Below, one piece after another: positions 1 through 5,432 of a stretch of 5,432 nt of DNA. Below the pieces are notes generated by a model that did no database searches, was not told the origin of the DNA, and saw only the letters and a list, made by a program, of their open reading frames with translations. Position numbers and translations under genes: made by a program. Source of the DNA: an uncultured Holophagaceae bacterium (GTDB lineage Bacteria > Acidobacteriota > Holophagae > Holophagales > Holophagaceae); contig CAIXHJ010000508.1 in assembly GCA_903919165.1 (NCBI GenBank), positions 1-5,432 on the forward strand. Direction: 5' to 3'. Every line of letters begins with the position of its first letter. The stretch's first letter is position 1.

Positions 1-415
1 CATCGCCTTCTGCGATGGCGCCCACCGCGAGCAGCGCCGGCCAGGGACTGACCCCACCGGGTCCCGGAACCGGGATGGGATCGGACAGGCGGCCCTCCGC
101 GGCCAAGCCATTCAAAGGCAGATTCCCTTGGGTCAGCAGACGATCCACCAGGCCCTCGGCCCAGGCGCGACGATCCTCCAGGTCTGCCTCACCGCCTTCG
201 GCCACCAGCCAGAGCAGTTCCTGCTGGCCCACGCCCGCCTCGAGGTTGGCGCGTACGGCCGGATGCTCCGAGGGAAGCAGGCTCATGAGATCCAGGGCCC
301 GCTCCACCCGCAGCATGCCCCATCCAAGGATGAGGGTGAGGCCCGCCACGAGGAACCACAGACCCCGCGACCGGGAGAGGTGCAGACGGAGCAGGCCGTG
401 CAGCAGGGCTTTCAT
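1..415 (-). CDS. N-terminal part of a probable RND/MMPL-type membrane transporter (partial)
   Basis: An open frame of 138 codons starts at the ATG at 415-413 and runs without a stop off the window edge, so only the N-terminus is present. Residues 1-18 are short and basic (HLSRSRG). One hydrophobic segment follows at about 19-36 (LWFLVAGLTLILGWGML). After it comes an extracytoplasmic-looking stretch with DLMSLLPSEHPAVRANLE at about 42-59 and ELLWLVAEGG at 66-75. A single N-terminal membrane helix followed by a 'D-L-x-x-LLP...HPAVR...' pattern and a short beta-like strand is how MMPL/RND-superfamily exporters (HpnN-like predicted exporters) usually begin; this is recognition from memory, not a search. 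The start lies three bases after the stop of the upstream ATPase gene, so the two are almost certainly co-transcribed. No strong Shine-Dalgarno is visible, which fits translational coupling. Substrate cannot be inferred. That it is a gene is quite sure; the family call is moderate. Confidence 0.6.
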   Translation of the reverse strand, partial: MKALLHGLLRLHLSRSRGLWFLVAGLTLILGWGMLRVERALDLMSLLPSEHPAVRANLEAGVGQQELLWLVAEGGEADLEDRRAWAEGLVDRLLTQGNLPLNGLAAEGRLSDPIPVPGPGGVSPWPALLAVGAIAEGD

Positions 416-418
416 CGT

Positions 419-1306
419 CTAGGGCTGCTCAATGCGAGCAATCCAGGGTCTGAGTGCGGGCACCATCTCCACCCGCTCGGCGCCCCTCAGCCGTTCGAAC
501 AGGCTGCTGTCCTCCAGCCGGACGAGGGGGTGGTTCTCGCGCCGGTCCATGGCCTCCGGCGGATAGGACGCCGTGAGGAGAGTGGGCAGTTCTTCGCTGT
601 AGCGATGATCCAGCAACTGAGCCAGGGCCTGGGCGACACGGATGTCCGAATCCATGCGGTCCCAGTCGTCCAGCACGAGGATGGGCTGTTCCTGAAGGGG
701 CTCGATGAGGTCGCGGACGCTCTGGAAGGCCTGGTTCTGATAGCTTCGGACGTCGTGGTAGACGTCCTTGATGGCCTGGCTGAGGGTCCGCACGGACACG
801 AAGCTGCCGCCCCGGCCCGTGCGCTCGGTCCAGGCCCGCAGGGCCGCCGCCGCCAGGGTGCTGCGTCCGCTCTGGGCGGGGCCGTGGATCCACCACAGCT
901 CCCAGCCATGGCGGAACTTGTGCTTGCCCGCGGTGGCCCACTGGGACAGGCCCTCGGCTCCAGCGGGGCGGATGCCGTGCTCCGGCCGCTTGCGCAGGGC
1001 CTGGAGCAGCCTGGCCAGATCCTCCCGTCCCTCCAGTTCCCCGACCTCGTCCACCGGGCGGGACAGCAAATCCTCCAGGTCCGGCACCCGGTCCAGAAGG
1101 GCCCGTACCCCACTGGCTTGGGAGTTGTTCCACCACTTCCAGAAACGGGTGAAATCCGCCTCACGGTAGCGCGAAGGAAGCCCTAGTGTCTCGGCATCGG
1201 GTGCCATATCCACCGTGCATCCACACACCAGCACCGGCTTCTGGGGATCCGGATCAAACACTAGGCCCTTGCCCTGGCAGCGGGGGCAGTCCACTCGACC
1301 TTTCAT
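419..1306 (-). CDS. Zinc-finger DnaC/IstB-like P-loop ATPase with altered Walker A
   Basis: This encodes a 295-residue protein resembling DnaC/DnaI helicase-loader ATPases. The N-terminus has a four-cysteine cluster (C7, C10, C28, C30; CPRCQGKG then VCGC), probably binding zinc. A linker with PSRYREADFTRF (about 44-55) follows, as in DnaC-type proteins, then a helical stretch of about 80 residues. The P-loop is GPAQSGRST at 142-150, where the usual Lys is Arg148. Walker B is ILVLDDWD at 209-216. The expected sensor-1 'TSN' region reads TASY at 245-248, so the usual Asn is missing. SSLFERLRG at 267-275 resembles the arginine-finger segment of DnaC. The ATG at 1306 is chosen because it overlaps the sigma-gene stop as ATGA, a typical coupled start; a GTG six codons earlier (1324) lies within the G9 run and would add only Gly/Arg-rich residues. 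The protein could be a helicase loader, a transposition-type IstB relative, or a chaperone-linked ATPase. With Arg in the P-loop, hydrolysis may be weak or absent. Confidence 0.8.
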   Translation of the reverse strand: MKGRVDCPRCQGKGLVFDPDPQKPVLVCGCTVDMAPDAETLGLPSRYREADFTRFWKWWNNSQASGVRALLDRVPDLEDLLSRPVDEVGELEGREDLARLLQALRKRPEHGIRPAGAEGLSQWATAGKHKFRHGWELWWIHGPAQSGRSTLAAAALRAWTERTGRGGSFVSVRTLSQAIKDVYHDVRSYQNQAFQSVRDLIEPLQEQPILVLDDWDRMDSDIRVAQALAQLLDHRYSEELPTLLTASYPPEAMDRRENHPLVRLEDSSLFERLRGAERVEMVPALRPWIARIEQP

Positions 1307-2169
1307 GCCTCGTCCCCCCCCCACAGAAAGCCGCCAAGCACCTCCCGGCGGCGCTCCCTGATGCGCGCGAAGGCCCGTTCTTCCAACTGGCGCACACGTT
1401 CGCGGGAGATGGGTGGATGGAAGCGCTTGCCGATTTGTTCGAGGGTTAGTGGATCCTCGCCGCCCAGCCCAAAGTGCAAAGAAATGATGGTGCGTTCCTT
1501 TTCGCTCAGCGCAGCCAGGCTGACTTCGATCTGCTCGAGGAAGGCTTCCTGATCGAGGGTGTGCATGGCGGAGGGTTCCACCTCCTGTTCCAGGCTGTCT
1601 CCCACGGTTAGATCAGAGTCCCCGAGGCCCTGCTCGGTGGAGACGGTGGACGTCGTCTGCTGCAGCAGCTGGTACCGCTCCACGTCCTCGATGCTCAGGC
1701 AGGCTGCCTGAGCAATCTCCTGCAGCATGGGCACGCGCCCCAGTGCCTGGCTGAGCTTCTGGGTCACGCGGTTGAGATGCACCAGATGGCCCGCCACCTT
1801 CTGTGGCAGCCGGATCTTGTTCCCGTGTTCGGCCAGGGCATGGAAGATGGCCTGCCGCACCCACCAGGAGGCATAGGTCAGGAATTTGTTCTGGCGCTCG
1901 GGATCAAAGCGCTTGGCTGCCTCGATCAGGCCGAGATTGCCCTCGCTGATGAGGTCCAGCAGATCGAGCCCCATCCCTTCGAACTTGCGAGCCTCCTTCA
2001 CCACGAAGCGGAGGTTGCCCTCCACCAGCTTGCGAAGTCCCTCGGGGTTGCGGTCGTTCTGCCACAGGCGCCCGTTGATCCGCTCTTCCTCCGCCGTCAG
2101 CAGAGGCAGATGGCGGATCGAGTCGAAGTACTTATCGAGCGAGCGCTCTTCGAGATGCCGGAGGGGCAC
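1303..2169 (-). CDS. Sigma-70-family alternative sigma factor (group 2 / heat-shock type)
   Basis: This 288-residue protein directs RNA polymerase to a promoter subset. Region 1.2 is at about 10-32 (LDKYFDSIRHLPLLTAEEE). Region 2 is at about 47-117, with DLISEGNLGLIEAAKRFDP at 72-90 and the WW-containing melting/-10-reading helix at 97-115. Region 3 is at about 120-200, and region 4 at about 210-275 with the -35-reading helix-turn-helix at 241-271. Region 1.1 is absent, so it is not the primary sigma factor. The 'QRKLFFNLRK' RpoH box of proteobacteria is also missing, so I give no rpoH symbol; its place behind dnaJ-hspR suggests a heat-shock role. Two oddities: Phe109 sits where RpoD has the -10-contacting Thr440 (Gln106 is kept), and the turn of the region 4.2 HTH reads FHPPISRERVRQ, two residues longer than the usual F-G-V-S/T-RERVRQ. 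The GTG start is supported by a long Shine-Dalgarno just upstream; the next Met is at residue 66. The last codons contain a run of nine G. Confidence 0.9.
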   Translation of the reverse strand: MPLRHLEERSLDKYFDSIRHLPLLTAEEERINGRLWQNDRNPEGLRKLVEGNLRFVVKEARKFEGMGLDLLDLISEGNLGLIEAAKRFDPERQNKFLTYASWWVRQAIFHALAEHGNKIRLPQKVAGHLVHLNRVTQKLSQALGRVPMLQEIAQAACLSIEDVERYQLLQQTTSTVSTEQGLGDSDLTVGDSLEQEVEPSAMHTLDQEAFLEQIEVSLAALSEKERTIISLHFGLGGEDPLTLEQIGKRFHPPISRERVRQLEERAFARIRERRREVLGGFLWGGDEA

Positions 2170-2178
2170 GGATCACCT
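2170..2178 (-). promoter_or_regulatory. Extended Shine-Dalgarno of the sigma gene
   Basis: On the coding strand AGGTGATCC stands directly before the GTG start. All nine bases are complementary to the usual bacterial 16S rRNA 3' end (GGAUCACCU). The AGGTG core leaves four bases before the start codon. This decides for the GTG start of the sigma gene. That the host's own 16S tail is standard is assumed. Confidence 0.65.
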
Positions 2179-2219
2179 AGGGGGAAGGATCAGCATAGCA
2201 AGCGATCCCTGCTCCTAGG
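2176..2219 (-). promoter_or_regulatory. Imperfect inverted repeat / mRNA hairpin overlapping the sigma-gene RBS
   Basis: The gap between the repressor and sigma genes can fold as a hairpin in the transcript. The outer stem is CCTAGG (2219-2214) with CCTAGG (2181-2176), six perfect pairs. A 3x3 internal loop follows, then an inner stem AGGGATC (2210-2204) with GATCCTT (2191-2185), seven pairs including one G-U, and a 12-base apex loop. The 3' arm ends in AGG at 2178-2176, which is the first part of the sigma gene's Shine-Dalgarno. No U-run follows, so it is not an intrinsic terminator. It could limit translation of the sigma factor, serve as an RNA processing site, or be a DNA operator. The structure is seen by eye; the function is inference. 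Confidence 0.5.
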
Positions 2220-2227
2220 GCCTGTCT

Positions 2228-2608
2228 TCAGGAGCGCTTGCGCAGCCCGTGGGGGACGAGTTTCACCAACCCGGTGGCCGAGGTGGATCGAGGCACGTCC
2301 TTTAGGCCCGCCGCCTCAAGCGCATGCGCCAGACGTTCCAGGTCCTCCTGCAAGTGATTCAGGCGGTCCCTCATGCCGAGCACCACTTCGACGCCGGCCA
2401 GGTTCACGCCGAGGTCGCGGGTGAGATTCAGGATGAACTCCAGGCGCTCCAGGTCCTCATCGCTGTAGAGACGCGTCTTTCCTTCCGTGCGGCTCGGGGT
2501 GAGCAGACCCTCCCGCTCGTAGAGGCGCAGGGTCTGAGGATGTACGCCGTAGCGCATCGACACCACGCCGATCATGTAGGCGCCGAGTCTCGGATCCCTA
2601 GAGCTCAT
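2228..2608 (-). CDS. hspR: HspR-type MerR-family heat-shock repressor
   Basis: This is a 126-residue DNA-binding regulator. The N-terminus has the MerR winged helix-turn-helix: YMIGVVSMRYGVHPQTLRLYEREGL at 11-35, then the wing TPSRTEGKTRLYSDEDLERL at 37-56. The segment DLGVNLAGVEVVL at 65-77 carries the 'GVNLAG' signature typical of HspR as opposed to metal- or drug-sensing MerR proteins. A helix at about 78-101 (RDRLNHLQEDLERLAHALEAA) should form the dimer coiled coil. There is no cysteine, so metal sensing is unlikely. In actinobacteria and Helicobacter, HspR represses dnaK-region operons at HAIR operators, in Streptomyces with DnaK as co-repressor. The ATG overlaps the dnaJ stop (ATGA), and GGAG lies six bases upstream, so the start is well supported. 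A HAIR-like repeat lies just before dnaJ, which would make the gene autoregulated. Confidence 0.9.
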   Translation of the reverse strand: MSSRDPRLGAYMIGVVSMRYGVHPQTLRLYEREGLLTPSRTEGKTRLYSDEDLERLEFILNLTRDLGVNLAGVEVVLGMRDRLNHLQEDLERLAHALEAAGLKDVPRSTSATGLVKLVPHGLRKRS

Positions 2609-3666
2609 ATCGCACTCCGCTGCTTGCGTACGTCGGAATCGTTCAGGTCGCCCAGTTCCCGGAGCAGTTCCTTGCTGCGCTCATCCGTGATCGAGGGGGT
2701 CACCAGAACCACCTCAGCGATGAGATCCCCCCGCTGGCTCCCCCGTGGGATTGGCATGCCCTGGCCCTTGAGCCGCAATCGGGCGCCGGTCTGGGTTCCA
2801 GGTGGGACCTTGATGGTCTGCTGCCCCCCCGGCGTCGGCACATCCACCTTCGCCCCTAGGGCCGCCTCCGAGAAGCTGATGGGCAGGCGCACATAGAGGT
2901 TGGGGCCCTTGCGCTCGAAGCGCGCATCCGGTTCCATGCTGATCTGCAGGAAGAGGTCGCCGGGTCCGCCACCCCTTCGTCCCGCCTCGCCCTTGCCGGC
3001 CACCCGCAGTCGCGCTCCATCCTCCACGCCCGCCGGGATGGCAATGGTGACGCTCTCCTGCCGGGCGTGGCGGCCAGCGCCGCCGCAATCGGGGCAGGCC
3101 GGCACCTTGGATCCCCGTCCCCCGCACTCCGGACAGGTGCGCCCGAAGGAGAGGAAGCCTGAACCCCCGCCCACCTTGCCCTTGCCCTGGCAGGTGTGGC
3201 AGGTTTCATGTTTGCGGTTGGCCTCGCCTGTACCGCGACAGGCGAGGCAAGGCTCGGAACGGTTTACATGCAGGTTGAGGCGCGTGCCCTCAAAGGCCTC
3301 GCGAAATCCCAGGCGGACGGCGTGGATGAGATCCTCTCCCCGCTCTGGGCCCTGGCGGACGGGGCGGCCACCGAAGCCGGCGAAGATGTCCTCGAAGCCG
3401 AACCCCGCCCCCTGCTGGAAGCCTGGCGGAATCTGGGTGCCTGGGCCATTCGGATCGCCGTAGGTGTCGTAGTTCTTCCGCTTCTCAGGATCCGAAAGCA
3501 CGTCATTGGCCTCGGACAACTTCTTGAACTCCGCCTCGGCCTTGGCATCCCCCGGGTTCAGATCCGGATGGTGCTTCCGGGCGAGCTTGCGGTACGCCTT
3601 CTTGATGTCCTCCTCCGAGGCCGATCGGGGCACGCCCAAGATCTTGTAGTAGTCGGGGTGGGACAT
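2605..3666 (-). CDS. dnaJ: Co-chaperone DnaJ (Hsp40)
   Basis: This is a 353-residue cytoplasmic co-chaperone that delivers unfolded substrates to DnaK and stimulates its ATPase. The J domain is at about 4-70 (DYYKILGV start; HPD motif at 34-36 within RKHHPDLNPGD). A short Gly/Phe-rich segment follows (about 72-100, PPGFQQGAGFGFEDIFAGFGG). The zinc domain has all four CxxCxGxG repeats: CLACRGTG (C140), CHTCQGKG (C156), CPECGGRG (C178) and CPDCGGAG (C191). The two substrate-binding C-terminal subdomains extend to about 325. It is complete, slightly shorter than the E. coli protein (376), mainly through a short G/F region and C-terminal tail. The ATG at 3666 is chosen because the J domain begins right after it. 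An upstream TTG at 3720 would extend the frame into the dnaK terminator and is implausible. The Shine-Dalgarno is weak (AAAG, inside a palindrome). The stop codon overlaps the hspR start. No grpE lies between dnaK and dnaJ. Confidence 0.97.
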   Translation of the reverse strand: MSHPDYYKILGVPRSASEEDIKKAYRKLARKHHPDLNPGDAKAEAEFKKLSEANDVLSDPEKRKNYDTYGDPNGPGTQIPPGFQQGAGFGFEDIFAGFGGRPVRQGPERGEDLIHAVRLGFREAFEGTRLNLHVNRSEPCLACRGTGEANRKHETCHTCQGKGKVGGGSGFLSFGRTCPECGGRGSKVPACPDCGGAGRHARQESVTIAIPAGVEDGARLRVAGKGEAGRRGGGPGDLFLQISMEPDARFERKGPNLYVRLPISFSEAALGAKVDVPTPGGQQTIKVPPGTQTGARLRLKGQGMPIPRGSQRGDLIAEVVLVTPSITDERSKELLRELGDLNDSDVRKQRSAI

Positions 3667-3668
3667 GG

Positions 3669-3688
3669 CTTTAGTGTATGTCACTAAG
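3669..3688 (-). promoter_or_regulatory. HAIR-like inverted repeat, candidate HspR operator
   Basis: The exact inner repeat is TTAGTG (3671-3676), five bases, CACTAA (3682-3687). Read on the plus strand and aligned to the HAIR consensus CTTGAGT-N7-ACTCAAG, the left half CTTTAGT (3669-3675) matches six of seven. The spacer is exactly seven. The right half ACTAAGA (3683-3689) matches four of seven, or reads as ACTAAG with the C missing. It ends two bases before the dnaJ ATG and is followed two genes later by hspR itself. The same repeat can fold in the mRNA and would cover the weak dnaJ ribosome site. The repeat is seen; the HspR assignment is inference. Confidence 0.5.
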
Positions 3689-3694
3689 ATTTTA
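3689..3694 (-). promoter_or_regulatory. Possible -10 element of a dnaJ promoter
   Basis: On the coding strand TAAAAT (five of six to TATAAT) sits in an AT-rich stretch directly next to the HAIR-like repeat, which would place a start site inside that repeat. No convincing -35 hexamer is found at 16-18 bases; TTGGGC lies 20 bases upstream, inside the terminator stem-loop. This is weak evidence. It would explain how dnaJ and the genes behind it are expressed past the dnaK terminator. Confidence 0.25.
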
Positions 3695-3703
3695 TCTAGG
3701 CAC

Positions 3704-3729
3704 AAAAATGGGGAGCCCAAAGGCTCCCC
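3704..3729 (-). terminator. Intrinsic terminator after dnaK
   Basis: On the minus strand an eight-base perfect stem GGGGAGCC (3729-3722) and GGCTCCCC (3717-3710) closes a four-base loop TTTG, followed after one A by TTTTT (3708-3704). It lies 15 bases past the dnaK stop. The U-run is short, so read-through into dnaJ is possible. Confidence 0.85.
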
Positions 3730-3744
3730 GTTGTTGCGCCAAAG

Positions 3745-5432
<1,688 letters not shown>

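Noticed and set aside
128..1186. Long plus-strand open frame of 352 codons opposite the ATPase gene
   Set aside because: It mirrors the minus-strand ATPase with clear P-loop and zinc motifs; its own protein is low in recognisable features, Gly/Ala/Leu/Pro-rich, as expected for antisense frames in GC-rich DNA.
1307..1324. GTG start at 1324 for the ATPase
   Set aside because: It adds only residues encoded by the G-run; the ATG at 1306 has the ATGA overlap typical of coupled genes.
2185..2220. Intrinsic terminator after hspR
   Set aside because: The inverted repeat in this gap is imperfect and is followed by the sigma gene's Shine-Dalgarno rather than a U-run.
2190..2227. TATGCT as a -10 element for a private sigma-gene promoter
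   Set aside because: Only four of six bases match, it lies in the apex loop of the hairpin, and nothing like a -35 is found 16-18 bases upstream.
1777..2424. Plus-strand open frame of 215 codons across the sigma and hspR genes
   Set aside because: It runs antisense through two well-supported genes and their gap, has no ribosome site that I can see and no family resemblance.
3700..3720. CCCCATTTTT on the coding strand matches the E. coli sigma-32 -10 consensus CCCCATnT
   Set aside because: The CCCC is the 3' arm of the dnaK terminator stem and the T-run is its U-tract; no CTTGAA-like -35 lies 11-17 bases upstream, and the sigma factor here lacks the proteobacterial RpoH box.
3667..3720. TTG start at 3720 extending DnaJ by 18 residues
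   Set aside because: It would begin inside the dnaK terminator loop and add residues not found in DnaJ proteins; the J domain starts right after the ATG at 3666.

Overview
The window is GC-rich, roughly 60-65% by eye. All six genes lie on the minus strand and are packed tightly. Reading in the direction of transcription (high to low coordinates) they are: dnaK (5' end outside the window), dnaJ, a MerR-family repressor of HspR type, a sigma-70-family alternative sigma factor, a zinc-finger DnaC-like ATPase, and the start of a probable RND/MMPL-type membrane protein that runs off the other edge. The DnaK and sigma sequences and the gene order suggest an acidobacterial or deltaproteobacterial-type organism. 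Holophagae (Geothrix/Holophaga-like) is my best guess, but it rests on memory of family sequences and is only a moderate-confidence inference.

Layout. From 3745 to 5432 is DnaK, lacking about 75 N-terminal residues. The dnaK-dnaJ gap (3667-3744) holds a clean intrinsic terminator for dnaK, a possible -10 element, and an inverted repeat resembling the HAIR operator of HspR that ends two bases before the dnaJ ATG. dnaJ and hspR overlap by ATGA. A 58-base gap follows, occupied almost entirely by an imperfect hairpin whose 3' arm covers part of an unusually long Shine-Dalgarno sequence for the GTG-started sigma gene. The sigma and ATPase genes again overlap by ATGA, next to a run of nine G. Three bases after the ATPase stop the membrane-protein gene begins.

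Working model (inference). dnaJ to the membrane-protein gene form one heat-shock operon carrying both a negative regulator (HspR, which in studied bacteria uses DnaK as co-repressor) and a positive one (a sigma factor), followed by an atypical ATPase with Arg in place of the Walker A Lys and a membrane protein. The least ordinary features are the two RNA/DNA structures placed over translation starts, the divergent DNA-reading residues of the sigma factor, and the G9 tract that could link the sigma and ATPase frames. No rRNA, tRNA, CRISPR array, insertion sequence or gene-free stretch longer than 300 bases was seen.
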